From: Salibaculum sp035270045
GTDB taxonomy: Bacteria > Pseudomonadota > Alphaproteobacteria > Rhodobacterales > Rhodobacteraceae
Length of the DNA stretch: 64,000 nt
Direction of reading: 5' to 3'
Assembly: GCF_035270045.1 (NCBI RefSeq)
Contig: NZ_DATFIP010000007.1
Location: forward strand, 7,361-71,360
Program-made: the position numbers and the translations under genes
Notes under the pieces: model-generated
Told to the model about the DNA's origin: nothing
Seen by the model: only the letters and a program-made list of their open reading frames with translations
Databases searched by the model: none
Shown here: piece after piece, positions 1-8,110 of the stretch
Position numbering within the stretch: the stretch's first letter is position 1
How the letters are laid out: each line of letters begins with the position of its first letter

Positions 1-341
1 GCCTCGGCGCGTTCGGCGGTGCCGCGGGGGTCGCGATCATAGCCCTCGCCGGTGTCCGGCTCGACGATGGAACAGTGCATGCACAGGGTCTTCTCGGCAT
101 AGAACGGGTCCATGTAGGCGCTGTCGGTGTCGGGCATGAGCTTCATGTCGGACTGGTCGATGGACTTCCACCCCTGGATGGACGAGCCGTCGAACATGAA
201 GCCTTCCTCCAGGAAGTCCTCGTCGACCTCGTCCGCGATCAGCGTCACGTGCTGCAGCTTGCCGCGCGGGTCGGTGAAACGGATATCGACATACTCGATT
301 TCCTCGTCCTTGATCGTCTTGAGAACGTCAGCTTTGCTCAT
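1..341 (-). CDS. glnA: Glutamine synthetase type I, N-terminal part (runs off the window)
   Basis: Glutamine synthetase makes glutamine from glutamate, ammonia and ATP in the cytoplasm. Only the first 113 codons are present. They read as the beta-grasp N-terminal domain, with the typical opening MSKADVLKTI, then VDIRFTDPRGK near residue 20 and FDGSSIQGW near residue 50, which is characteristic of GlnA. It lies 45 bases downstream of glnB on the same strand, the glnB-glnA order usual in alphaproteobacteria. The two are probably cotranscribed under nitrogen control. Nothing can be said about the catalytic C-terminal domain or the adenylylation site, which lie outside the window. Confidence 0.95.
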   Translation of the reverse strand, partial: MSKADVLKTIKDEEIEYVDIRFTDPRGKLQHVTLIADEVDEDFLEEGFMFDGSSIQGWKSIDQSDMKLMPDTDSAYMDPFYAEKTLCMHCSIVEPDTGEGYDRDPRGTAERAE

Positions 342-386
342 GTCTCTAGTCTTCCCCTGCTATCAGATTGGGTGGTGTGGATCGGA

Positions 387-725
387 TCAGAGGGCCTCTT
401 CGCCCGTCTCCCCGGTACGAATGCGGATCGCCTGTTCGACAGGCGAAACGAAGATCTTGCCGTCGCCGATCTTGTCGGTCTTGGCCGCATCCACGATGGC
501 CTCGACAGCCGCCTCTGCCTGGTCGTCGGCGAGCACGAGCTCGATCTTGACCTTGGGCAGGAAGTCCACGACGTACTCGGCGCCGCGATAAAGCTCGGTG
601 TGACCCTTCTGCCGGCCGAAGCCCTTGACCTCGACCACCGACAGACCCTGAATGCCGGCCTCTTGCAGGGCTTCTTTCACCTCGTCCAGCTTGAACGGTT
701 TGATGATTGCCTCGATCTTCTTCAT
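387..725 (-). CDS. glnB: Nitrogen regulatory protein P-II
   Basis: P-II is a trimeric cytoplasmic sensor of 2-oxoglutarate and ATP/ADP that controls glutamine synthetase adenylylation and NtrB/NtrC. The ORF gives 112 residues, the normal family length, starting MKKIEAIIKP. Tyr51 in the T-loop segment TELYRGAEYVVDF is the conserved uridylylation site. The C-terminal signature KIFVSPVEQAIRIRTGE is present. An upstream in-frame start would add 27 residues with no P-II similarity, so the ATG at 725 was chosen. It precedes glnA by 45 bases. GlnB rather than GlnK is favoured because the neighbour is glnA, not amtB. Confidence 0.96.
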   Translation of the reverse strand: MKKIEAIIKPFKLDEVKEALQEAGIQGLSVVEVKGFGRQKGHTELYRGAEYVVDFLPKVKIELVLADDQAEAAVEAIVDAAKTDKIGDGKIFVSPVEQAIRIRTGETGEEAL

Positions 726-838
726 CGGCGCGACTCCCCTTGCCAAGGTCTGCTTCGGGGTTGTCAGACCACTTCCCGCAAGCTGCCTCAATCCGATAGG
801 CTGCACGGGGCTGTTGGACCGGAGCGAATCCGGAAACG

Positions 839-857
839 CTGCTTAAATTTTAGGCAG
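839..857. promoter_or_regulatory. AT-rich 19-bp dyad between glnB and nnr
   Basis: The 19 bases CTGCTTAAATTTTAGGCAG are a near-perfect palindrome with one mismatched pair, in a GC-rich divergent intergenic region. On the minus strand the dyad contains TAAAAT (852 to 847), a good -10 box, about 115 bases upstream of glnB. No convincing -35 or sigma-54 element was seen, so its role as operator or promoter is inference. Confidence 0.3.
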
Positions 858-903
858 ATCGCCGCGTGTGCGTGCGTAATTGAATCGTCGGGGTGCTGAG
901 AAC

Positions 904-2436
904 GTGACCGAACTGCTGACCGCCGCACAAATGCGCGCCACAGAGGGGGCGGCCATGGAATCCGGGGCCGTGACCGGGCTGGACCTGATGGAGCGTGCAG
1001 GCCAAGGGCTGGTTGCGGCCGTGTTCGCGCAATGGCCGGAGCTGGCGCGCGGGCCGCATCGAGCGATGGTACTGAGCGGGCCCGGCAACAACGGCGGTGA
1101 TGGCTTTGTCGTGGCGCGTCTGCTTGCGGAGCGGGGCTGGGCGGTCGAGGTCCTGTTTTTCGGCGGCCCGGACCGGCTGCCGCCGGACGCCCGGACCAAC
1201 CATGACCGCTGGGGCGGCGTGGTGCGCGACCTGGCGGCGCCTGGCGCGATGGCGGGGCAGCCCGCGCCGGACTTGCTGGTGGATGCGCTTTTCGGCACCG
1301 GGCTGGCGCGCCCCCTGGGCGGGCCTCTCGTGCCGGTGATGGCCGAGACCGCGCGGATGCGTGCGCAAGGCGCGCGGGTGGTCGCGGTCGATCTGCCCTC
1401 GGGGTTGTGTTCGGACAGCGGGCGGCCCCTGGGCGGCTGTTTCACGGTTGATCTGAGCGTCGCATTCCATCGGGCCAAGCCCGGGCACCATCTGGCGCAA
1501 GGCCCGGCGCACTGTGGGCGGATCGTGGTAGCGCCCATCGGGTTGGAGGACCGGAAACGGGGGGCGGGCGATCCTGCGGGGGCTGTCACCTTGGTTGATC
1601 CGGCGCGGGAGGCAGGGGCCAAGGCGGGTTTGAACCACAAGTACGCCCATGGCCACGCGCTGGTCCTGTCGGGCGGGCCCGGCCGGACCGGCGCGGCGCG
1701 GCTGGCCGCCCGCGGGGCGCTGCGGATCGGGGCGGGGCTGGTGACGCTGGGGGTGCCGCCCGCGGCCCTGCAGGAGGCCGCGGCGCAGCTGACGGCGATC
1801 ATGCTTGAAAGGGTGGCGGACGGGCCAGCCCTGGAAAAGACCCTCGCGGACGACCGCATCAACGCGCTTTGCCTCGGCCCGGCGCTGGGGGTGAGCGCGG
1901 ACAGGGCAACCCTGGTGGCGGCCGCCTTGCGGTGCAACCGTCCCACGGTGCTTGATGCGGATGCGCTGACGCTGATCTCGGGCGATGCCGCGCTTCTGGA
2001 CCTTTTGCACGACACCTGCGTCCTGACGCCCCACGGCGGTGAATTCGCGCGCCTGTTCCCCGAAATCGCCAGGAAACTGGACGCCCCGGCGACCAGTGGC
2101 CCGGCCTATGGCAAGGTCGACGCCACCCGCGAGGCGGCGCGTCGTGCGGGCTGCACGGTTCTGTTCAAGGGGCCGGACACGGTGATTGCCAGCCCCGGCG
2201 GCGCCTGTGCCATCAATTCCAGCGCATATGACCGGGCGGTGCCATGGCTGGCCACGGCCGGGTCCGGCGATGTTCTGGCGGGGCTCGTCACGGGGCTGCT
2301 GGCGCGCGGACTCGCCCCGCACCGGGCTGCCGAGACTGCGGCCTGGCTGCACAGCAAATGCGCGCTGTCCTTCGGGCCGGGCCTGATCGCCGAGGATATT
2401 CCGGAGCGCCTGCCCGGGGTTCTGCGGACCTTGTAG
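904..2436 (+). CDS. nnr: Bifunctional NAD(P)H-hydrate epimerase / ADP-dependent NAD(P)H-hydrate dehydratase
   Basis: This repairs hydrated NADH and NADPH: the N-terminal YjeF domain interconverts the R and S epimers and the C-terminal ribokinase-like domain dehydrates the S form using ADP. The epimerase half (about residues 1-200) shows SGPGNNGGDGFVVARLL. The dehydratase half shows VLTPHGGEFARL and the terminal TAGSGDVLAGLVTGLLA, where the Asp is the expected catalytic residue. A GTG at 904 gives the usual opening MTELLTAAQMRA; a TTG at 880 is also in frame but has no better ribosome site. The gene is divergent from glnB and convergent with the following Hint gene. Confidence 0.93.
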   Translation: MTELLTAAQMRATEGAAMESGAVTGLDLMERAGQGLVAAVFAQWPELARGPHRAMVLSGPGNNGGDGFVVARLLAERGWAVEVLFFGGPDRLPPDARTNHDRWGGVVRDLAAPGAMAGQPAPDLLVDALFGTGLARPLGGPLVPVMAETARMRAQGARVVAVDLPSGLCSDSGRPLGGCFTVDLSVAFHRAKPGHHLAQGPAHCGRIVVAPIGLEDRKRGAGDPAGAVTLVDPAREAGAKAGLNHKYAHGHALVLSGGPGRTGAARLAARGALRIGAGLVTLGVPPAALQEAAAQLTAIMLERVADGPALEKTLADDRINALCLGPALGVSADRATLVAAALRCNRPTVLDADALTLISGDAALLDLLHDTCVLTPHGGEFARLFPEIARKLDAPATSGPAYGKVDATREAARRAGCTVLFKGPDTVIASPGGACAINSSAYDRAVPWLATAGSGDVLAGLVTGLLARGLAPHRAAETAAWLHSKCALSFGPGLIAEDIPERLPGVLRTL

Positions 2437-2460
2437 TCCGGGGAACAACGCCCCGCCGGG

Positions 2461-2928
2461 TCAATCCGCGGCCGAGGCGACCTCGAGGCCGTCGGCATAG
2501 AGGATATGGCAGTCATCGAAGACCGGTTCCCACAGCGTCAGGCGGCGCGGCGCCAGCTGACGAACGAATTCACCGTCCAGCAGGCGATGGGCCTTGACCG
2601 TCGCCACCTCGGTTCCGAAGAGCGCCTTGGCGCGCCAGTCGCGCACATGCAGCCGCGTTTCAGCGCCAAGCAGCATGGTCTTGCCGGGGCGGGTGTGCCC
2701 CAGCGACCCGGCCTTGATTTCGACCGGGGCAAGGGTGGCGTCCTGACGCCGGAGTTCCTTGAGCACGGCGACACCGGTGTCACGGGTGATTACCTTGCAG
2801 CCCGGGACGAGGTCCTCGACCAGGGCTTCACCCTGCAGCGTCAGTACAATGGTACCAGCGGTCAATCCCGCAAAGGTCGTGGTCTGCGCGATCGGATCGG
2901 CGGTCTTGTCTCTCAGGTCCTGCTGCAT
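2461..2928 (-). CDS. Hint-domain-like protein lacking the catalytic cysteine
   Basis: The 155-residue product resembles the Hint (hedgehog/intein) module common in Rhodobacterales: an opening beta strand, then EDLVPGCKVITRDTG, a central VEIKAG...LGAETRLHVRDWRAKALFG segment, and a closing DGLEV strand. In active Hint domains the module starts with Cys-Phe; here the corresponding segment reads FAGLTAGTIVLTL, so the nucleophile is missing, and the closing His-Glu pair is changed. It is therefore probably not self-cleaving. It faces away from another Hint gene across a 201-base gap. A TTGACA-like -35 (2983 to 2978) lies upstream and an AGGAG ribosome site precedes the ATG. Function unknown. Confidence 0.75.
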   Translation of the reverse strand: MQQDLRDKTADPIAQTTTFAGLTAGTIVLTLQGEALVEDLVPGCKVITRDTGVAVLKELRRQDATLAPVEIKAGSLGHTRPGKTMLLGAETRLHVRDWRAKALFGTEVATVKAHRLLDGEFVRQLAPRRLTLWEPVFDDCHILYADGLEVASAAD

Positions 2929-3129
2929 GGCGTTTCTCGCTCCTGCTGTCGTTGCCTCGATTTTTTTCGGCAGATTGTGTCAAAACCACGGTGCTGTCAT
3001 GTCCTTTCGATGTGTCCGGGCGGCCACAGCCCCTTACCGCCCCGGTTTTTCCTAGCAGTGTTGCGGTGAAGACTCTGCTAAGGTGGCGTCGAATAAAGAT
3101 GCGTCGGTTGAAGCGGCGCCTGCGAGGCA

Positions 3130-4185
3130 ATGGCAAAGTACGATTTCTGGGCGTTGGGCGAGACCTCCGTCACCGTTTCCGGTGGCGGACAACTCGATGG
3201 CGTCACCCAAGGGGACGGGTCGCATCTTGTCGGGCTGACCATCACCCTCAATTCCGCGAGTTACGAGGAACTGACGGTCAAGGACAACGACTGGACCGTC
3301 GATGATAACGACGGCCAGCAGAGGTTGCACAAGGATCAGGACTTCGACGGCCAGAGTTACGACAAGAACTCCACGGTCGAATTCGAATACCAGCTCACCC
3401 TCGAGGACCCTGATACCGGCATCGAGTACGAGGCCATCGCGCTGAACTTCGACAATTCCTCGCCCGCCTACGCCACGGTCGAGGGGCTGGTCTTCGTCGA
3501 TGTCCTGCCGCCTGTCGGCGTGGCGCTGAACGTGACCGATGCGCGCGAGGGTCCGGGGTCCTTGGGTCAGCCCGCGGTCCAGGTGGACGACCTGGCGGTG
3601 CCCTGCTTCACGACAGGCACCCTCATCGAGACACCGGACGGCCCGCGCCCGGTCGAGAGCCTGACCGCGGGCGACATGGTTCTGACGGTGGACAGCGGGC
3701 CGCAGCAGTTGATCTGGGTGGGGCGGACGCATGTCTCCAGCCTGAGGCTCGCGTTGCACCCGCAGTTGCGCCCCGTCCTGATCCGGGCCCATGCCCTTGG
3801 CCACGGCCGTCCGGCGCGCGACTTGCAGGTTTCGCCCCAGCACCGGATCCTCGTTGATGGCTGGCGCGCCGAGATGCTGTTCGGTGAATCCGAGGTGTTG
3901 GCGGCCGCGGCCCACCTGGTCAACGACCACACGGTGCTGCGCAGCGCGCAGGTGTGCGAACTCACCTACATTCACCTGCAATGCGCCGCCCACGAGGTGC
4001 TGATCTCCGAGGGGCTGCCCAGCGAGAGCTTCAATCCCGGCCCGGTGGTGCTGCGCCACATGGACCGTGCCGCGCGTGAGGAGTTGCAGGCCCTGTTCCC
4101 CGGCCAGGATCTGCTGGACCGCGCTCCCTTTGATGCCGCGCGCCGGATGCTGCGCCGCACCGAGGCGGCGCTGGTGATGGCCTGA
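3130..4185 (+). CDS. Hint domain-containing protein
   Basis: The protein has 351 residues. The N-terminal half (about 1-155) is acidic and Asp/Asn-rich with no signal peptide visible. The C-terminal half is a complete Hint domain starting PCFTTGTLIETPDGPRPVE near residue 157, with the nucleophilic Cys, the SPQHRILVDGWRAEMLFG block and TYIHLQCAAHEVLISEG. Rhodobacterales proteins of this layout are often large secreted or surface proteins; whether this one autoprocesses is not known. A GAGGCA ribosome site lies just upstream. It stands alone between a divergent degenerate Hint gene and tRNA-Leu. Confidence 0.85.
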   Translation: MAKYDFWALGETSVTVSGGGQLDGVTQGDGSHLVGLTITLNSASYEELTVKDNDWTVDDNDGQQRLHKDQDFDGQSYDKNSTVEFEYQLTLEDPDTGIEYEAIALNFDNSSPAYATVEGLVFVDVLPPVGVALNVTDAREGPGSLGQPAVQVDDLAVPCFTTGTLIETPDGPRPVESLTAGDMVLTVDSGPQQLIWVGRTHVSSLRLALHPQLRPVLIRAHALGHGRPARDLQVSPQHRILVDGWRAEMLFGESEVLAAAAHLVNDHTVLRSAQVCELTYIHLQCAAHEVLISEGLPSESFNPGPVVLRHMDRAAREELQALFPGQDLLDRAPFDAARRMLRRTEAALVMA

Positions 4186-4253
4186 ACGATTTTACGCTCG
4201 CGTCCCGGGTCCGGCTTTGCTATGCGAGCGACGCCCTGTCCGGTGGGCGATGT

Positions 4254-4338
4254 GCGGGTGTGGCGGAATTGGTAGACGCACTTGGTTTAGGTCCAAGCGC
4301 CGCGAGGCGTGGGGGTTCGAGTCCCTCCACCCGCACCA
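4254..4338 (+). tRNA. tRNA-Leu (anticodon UAG), CCA encoded
   Basis: The 85 bases fold as a class II tRNA. The acceptor stem is GCGGGTG with CACCCGC, the D-arm is GCGGAATTGGTAGACGC, and the anticodon stem CTTGG/CCAAG encloses TTTAGGT with TAG at 34-36. There is a long variable arm and a T-arm with GGTTCGAGTCC. The 3' CCA is in the DNA. It lies upstream of tig. Confidence 0.97.
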
Positions 4339-4467
4339 TCGGGACCCGGGCGTGCCGTCACCGCGGCCCTGAATCGGCTTGCGCCATCCCGCGCCGACCC
4401 CTAGAAGGCCCCTGATTTTGACCGCCGCGGACGCCTCCGCGGCCCCCATGCTATGGATAAGGACGAC

Positions 4468-5802
4468 ATGCAGGTCACCGAAACGCTCAACGAAGGTCTC
4501 AAGCGCGGCTACGAAATCACCGTTACCGCCGACGAATTGGACCAGAAAGTCACCGACAAGCTGGTCGAGGCCCAGCCGGACGTCGAGATGAAGGGGTTCC
4601 GCAAGGGCAAGGTGCCGCTGCCGCTGCTGAAAAAGCAGTTCGGCCAGCGCCTGCTGGGCGAGGCCATGCAAGAGGCCGTGGACGGTGCGATGTCGCAGCA
4701 CTTCGAGGACACCGGCGACAAGCCCGCCGCGCAACCCGCCGTCGAGATGGTGGATGGCGAGAGCTGGAAAGAAGGTCAGGACGTCAAGGTCAAGATGACC
4801 TACGAGCGCCTGCCCGAGGTGCCCGAGGTCGACTTCGGCCAGATCAAGCTCGAGCGCATGGTGGTCAAGCCCGCCGAGAGCGACGTGACCGAGGCCCTGG
4901 AGAACCTGGCCGAGAGCGCCCAGAATTTCGAGGACCGCAAGAAGGGGTCCAAGGCCAAGGACGGCGACCAGGTGGTCTTTGACTTCGTGGGCAAGGTCGA
5001 CGGCGAGGCCTTCGAGGGCGGCTCGGCCGAGGATTTCGCGCTGGTGCTGGGCTCGGGCCAGTTCATCCCCGGTTTCGAGGAGCAGGTGGTCGGCGTGAAG
5101 GCCGGCGAGGAAAAGACCGTCGAGGTCACTTTCCCCGAGGATTACGGCGCCGAGCACCTGGCCGGCAAGGCGGCGACGTTCGACTGCACCATCAAGGCGG
5201 TCAAGGCTCCGGCCAAGGCCGAGATCAACGACGAGTTGGCCACACAGTACGGCGCCGAGGACCTGGACGCGCTCAAGGGCCAGATCCGCGAACGGCTTGA
5301 AAACGAATTCGGCACCGCCGCGCGGGCCGTGGCCAAGCGCGCCCTGCTGGATGAGCTGGACAAGGCGGTCGATTTCGAGCTTCCCGAAGGCCTGGTCGAG
5401 ACCGAGGCCAAGCAGATCGCCCATCAACTCTGGCACGAGGAACATCCGGAGGTCGAAGGCCACGACCACCCCGAGATCGAGCCCACAGAAGAGCACAAGG
5501 CCTTGGCCGGCCGCCGGGTCAAGCTGGGTCTCTACCTGGCCGAGGTCGGCCAGGTGGAGGAGGTCCAGGTCTCCGACAGCGAATTCACCCAGGCGGTGAT
5601 GGAACAGGCCCGCCAGTATCCGGGCCAGGAACGCCAGTTCTTCGAGTTCGTGCAGCAGAACCAGCAGATGCAGCAGCAGATCCGCGCGCCCCTGTTCGAG
5701 GACAAGGTCGTCGATCTGATTCTCGACAAGGCCGACGTGACCGAGAAGGAGGTCACCAAGGACGACCTGCAAAAGTCCGTCGAGGCGTTGGAAGACGAAT
5801 AG
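4468..5802 (+). CDS. tig: Trigger factor, ribosome-associated chaperone and peptidyl-prolyl isomerase
   Basis: Trigger factor binds ribosomal protein L23 at the exit tunnel and assists nascent chain folding. The product has 444 residues, a normal length. The ribosome-binding signature GFRKGKVPLPLLKKQFG is near residue 44. The FKBP-like isomerase domain spans about 155-240 and contains VVFDFVGKVDGEAFEGG and FIPGFEEQVVGV. The helical C-terminal arms follow and end with an acidic tail. ATG 4468 follows AAGGA; an ATG 15 bases earlier is less well placed. A perfect intrinsic terminator follows the stop. Many alphaproteobacteria carry clpP next, but here rplI lies convergently downstream. Confidence 0.96.
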   Translation: MQVTETLNEGLKRGYEITVTADELDQKVTDKLVEAQPDVEMKGFRKGKVPLPLLKKQFGQRLLGEAMQEAVDGAMSQHFEDTGDKPAAQPAVEMVDGESWKEGQDVKVKMTYERLPEVPEVDFGQIKLERMVVKPAESDVTEALENLAESAQNFEDRKKGSKAKDGDQVVFDFVGKVDGEAFEGGSAEDFALVLGSGQFIPGFEEQVVGVKAGEEKTVEVTFPEDYGAEHLAGKAATFDCTIKAVKAPAKAEINDELATQYGAEDLDALKGQIRERLENEFGTAARAVAKRALLDELDKAVDFELPEGLVETEAKQIAHQLWHEEHPEVEGHDHPEIEPTEEHKALAGRRVKLGLYLAEVGQVEEVQVSDSEFTQAVMEQARQYPGQERQFFEFVQQNQQMQQQIRAPLFEDKVVDLILDKADVTEKEVTKDDLQKSVEALEDE

Positions 5803-5830
5803 GCAACGGCGCGAGGCTGTTGTTCGGAAG

Positions 5831-5858
5831 GGCCGCCGTCGTCGGGCGGCCCTTTTTG
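5831..5858 (+). terminator. Intrinsic terminator of tig
   Basis: GGGCCGCC and GGCGGCCC form a perfect 8-bp stem around a 7-base loop, followed directly by TTTTT. It starts 28 bases past the tig stop codon. Confidence 0.92.
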
Positions 5859-5896
5859 CATTCGGCGTGTCTTGCCCGCGTTTCCGGCCCCATGAC

Positions 5897-5932
5897 GAAA
5901 GAAACCGCCCGCGGCCGGGGCCGCGGGCGGTT
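5897..5932 (-). terminator. Intrinsic terminator of rpsF-rpsR-rplI
   Basis: A very stable palindrome (CCGCCCGCGGCC with its complement, 2-base loop, extended by AA/TT) lies 28 bases beyond the rplI stop. Read on the minus strand it runs into TTTCTTTC, a weak U-rich tail. Confidence 0.75.
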
Positions 5933-5960
5933 CAAGTGTCGCTCTGCTGTCGGTGGACCG

Positions 5961-6596
5961 TCAGCCCTTGTCGGTGTCGTCCTCTTCCCCCTCGGGGGTT
6001 TCGACCAGGCCGGAAGTGCCTTCTTCGAGCTCGTCGAGCTGCGAGGCACCGATGTCCTCGAAAAGCTCCTGGATTTCGAATTCGGCGGCGGCTTCTTCCT
6101 CGGCGGCGAGGTCCTGGATGGACTTGCCTGAGGCCTGGACCTCGGCCTCTTCGGGCGACCGGGCCACGTTCAGGGTGATCGTCGCCTCGACCTCGGGGTG
6201 CAGGTGCACGGTCACGTCGCGCAGACCCAGCTCCTTGATCGGGTCGCCGATGACGACCTGCTTGCGGCTGATGTCGTAGCCCTGGGCCGCGGCCTCGCGT
6301 TCGATGTCGCGGGGCGAGACGGAGCCGTAGAGCGAGCCGCCGTCCGAAGCCGCGCGAATCACGACGAACTTGGCGCCGTCGAGCTTCTGCGCGAGGGCGT
6401 TGGCCTCTTTCTTGGTTTCGAGGTTGCGGGCCTCGAGCTGGGCCTTCTGATCCTCGAAGGCCTTCATGTTCACCTCGTTGGCGCGCAGCGCCTTGCGCTG
6501 GGGCAGGAGGTAGTTGCGCGCGTAGCCTTTCTTGACGGAGACGACTTCGCCCATCTGGCCCAGCTTGGCGACGCGTTCGAGCAGGATGATATCCAT
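5961..6596 (-). CDS. rplI: 50S ribosomal protein L9
   Basis: L9 binds 23S rRNA domain V near the L1 stalk and helps maintain the reading frame. The N-terminal domain MDIILLERVAKLGQMGEVVSV and the KKGYARNYLLPQRKAL segment are the family signature. The product has 211 residues against about 149 in E. coli; the excess is an acidic C-terminal tail from about residue 150, rich in Glu and Asp and ending EGEEDDTDKG, as seen in Rhodobacterales L9. It is the last gene of rpsF-rpsR-rplI, 13 bases after rpsR, followed by a terminator. Confidence 0.97.
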   Translation of the reverse strand: MDIILLERVAKLGQMGEVVSVKKGYARNYLLPQRKALRANEVNMKAFEDQKAQLEARNLETKKEANALAQKLDGAKFVVIRAASDGGSLYGSVSPRDIEREAAAQGYDISRKQVVIGDPIKELGLRDVTVHLHPEVEATITLNVARSPEEAEVQASGKSIQDLAAEEEAAAEFEIQELFEDIGASQLDELEEGTSGLVETPEGEEDDTDKG

Positions 6597-6609
6597 TGTG
6601 CGGGTCTCC

Positions 6610-6837
6610 TTACTTGACCGAGTAGGGCAGCAGGGCCAGGAACCGGGCGCGCTTGATGGCCTGGGCCAGCTTGCGCTGGTTCTTGGCGCCCACGGCCGTG
6701 ATGCGGCTGGGAACGATCTTGCCGCGCTCGGAAATGTAGCGCTGCAACAGCTTGGTGTCCTTGTAGTCGATCTTGGGGGCGTTCTCGCCCTCGAAGGGAT
6801 CGGTCTTGCGACGGCGGAAAAACGGTTTGGCTGCCAT
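6610..6837 (-). CDS. rpsR: 30S ribosomal protein S18
   Basis: S18 pairs with S6 on the platform of the 30S subunit. The 75-residue, strongly basic product carries the family core DYKDTKLLQRYISERGKI, then VPSRITAVGAKNQRKLAQAI, with the normal length. It sits between rpsF and rplI in the conserved operon, 29 bases after rpsF. Confidence 0.98.
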   Translation of the reverse strand: MAAKPFFRRRKTDPFEGENAPKIDYKDTKLLQRYISERGKIVPSRITAVGAKNQRKLAQAIKRARFLALLPYSVK

Positions 6838-6866
6838 GATTTATGGTCCTTTCCTGATCCGGTTTG

Positions 6867-7211
6867 TTAACGGCGTTCGCGACGGTCGTCGCGTTTCTGC
6901 ATCTGCACGGAGGGGCCTTCCTCGTGCGCGTCGACCTTGATGGTCATCACGCGCATCACGTCGTCATGCAGGCGCATCAGGCGTTCCATCTCCTGCACGG
7001 CCGGTGCCGGGGCATCGGTCCGCATCATGGCGTAGTGGCCCTTGCGGTTCTTGTTGATCTTGTAGGCCATCGTCTTGACGCCCCAGTATTCGGAATCGAT
7101 GAGCTTGCCATCGTTGTCCGAAAGGACGGTGCCAAAATGTTCGATAAGGCCTTCGGCCTGCGCGTTGGACAGGTCCTGACGCGCAATCAAAACATGCTCG
7201 TAAAGCGGCAT
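6867..7211 (-). CDS. rpsF: 30S ribosomal protein S6
   Basis: S6 binds 16S rRNA together with S18. The product of 114 residues begins MPLYEHVLIARQDLS and contains the strand EYWGVKTMAYKINKNRKGHY, both typical of S6. The ATG at 7211 is preceded by GGAG five bases upstream, while an in-frame ATG 15 bases earlier lacks a site, so 7211 is preferred. It ends in a basic RRERR tail. It leads the rpsF-rpsR-rplI operon and has a recognisable promoter upstream. Confidence 0.97.
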   Translation of the reverse strand: MPLYEHVLIARQDLSNAQAEGLIEHFGTVLSDNDGKLIDSEYWGVKTMAYKINKNRKGHYAMMRTDAPAPAVQEMERLMRLHDDVMRVMTIKVDAHEEGPSVQMQKRDDRRERR

Positions 7212-7319
7212 GTGCACTCCATTCATTTTCGGCGCATTTCAAAGGGCGGGCAACTCGCCTTCCGCACCCGTCCCACGAGAGACTGCGCTGTTCATCTTAT
7301 CAACGCGGAAGGATGTGGC

Positions 7320-7347
7320 CTTATACAGGTTGCAGGCCGCGGTTCAA
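7320..7347 (-). promoter_or_regulatory. Sigma-70-type promoter of the rpsF operon
   Basis: On the minus strand TTGAAC (-35) is followed after 16 bases by TATAAG (-10). The predicted transcript would start near 7313, about 100 bases upstream of the rpsF start. This is read from consensus only. Confidence 0.6.
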
Positions 7348-7455
7348 GCCCGGAGCGAAAGGGGCGCGGGAGGGCGCAATGTTTCCTCCGCTGCGCCGCG
7401 CGCAGGCCATATTGCGCGGGCAGGACGGTGCAGGTCACTCACGGGGGTCAGCACG

Positions 7456-8031
7456 ATGGTATCTTTCACCGAACCGCAACAGGCTTTTGTTGGATCCCGC
7501 GCCGTTCATGGCGCGGTGCGGCCGGATCAGCCGCAGGTCGAGCAGCAGTTCTGGGGCTACGAGATTGGCCCGGCCGAGTCCGAACGTGGCGCGCTGGCGC
7601 TGGCCCGCGGGGTCTTCATCCTGCTTGCCCTGGCCTGCGGCCTGGCGGCGGCGGGTATCTGGCTGATCCCGGGGGCGGCGGACGGGCTGGCCCCGCTGCC
7701 GCGCCTGGTGCTTTCGGCGATGCTGGGCGGCGCGGCCGCGGCGCTGCATGCCCGCGCGGAGGGGCACCGTGCGGTCCGGCTGCAGGTCGATACCGCGCGC
7801 GGCGAGCTGCGCGAGGTCACGGGCCCCGGCATCGGCCGGGCGCCGGTTCTGGGGGTTTACGGCTTCGATGCCGTCAGCGGGGTGGTGCTGCACTGCGCCG
7901 GGGCGCGCGGCCAGCTCCAGGTGCGGCTGGCTTGCGGTGATGTGCTGCCCGCGGGCACCGGCGATCCGGCGGACCTGGAACCGCTGCGGGCGCGTCTGGC
8001 GGCCGACCTGCGCCTGCCGGGCGGGGCCTGA
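7456..8031 (+). CDS. Small membrane protein of unknown function
   Basis: I do not recognise the family. The 191-residue product has a polar N-terminus of about 45 residues. Two hydrophobic segments follow: about 51-70 (VFILLALACGLAAAGIW) and about 82-100 (LVLSAMLGGAAAALHA). The C-terminal soluble domain of about 90 residues is rich in Val, Arg and Leu and contains VRLQVDTARGELREVTGPG. The hairpin topology would leave both ends on the same side of the membrane. The ATG at 7456 was chosen because upstream in-frame sequence lacks coding character. It lies 79 bases before fabD in the same direction and may share its transcript. Confidence 0.7.
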   Translation: MVSFTEPQQAFVGSRAVHGAVRPDQPQVEQQFWGYEIGPAESERGALALARGVFILLALACGLAAAGIWLIPGAADGLAPLPRLVLSAMLGGAAAALHARAEGHRAVRLQVDTARGELREVTGPGIGRAPVLGVYGFDAVSGVVLHCAGARGQLQVRLACGDVLPAGTGDPADLEPLRARLAADLRLPGGA

Positions 8032-8110
8032 GACGCGCCTCCTTTCTTGTGCCGCCCGCCGGCTTCCGCTAGGTCGGGTGCGACGTATAAACAGACGGGA
8101 CGGCACATCG

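Noticed and set aside
2437..2460. Short hairpin CGGGG/CCCCG between convergent nnr and the Hint gene
   Set aside because: The stem is short and no T-run follows on either strand, so a terminator call is not supported.
7326..7350. A T-loop-like GGTTCAAG stretch suggesting a tRNA
   Set aside because: No acceptor or anticodon stems can be formed. The bases are better explained as the -35 region of the rpsF promoter on the minus strand.
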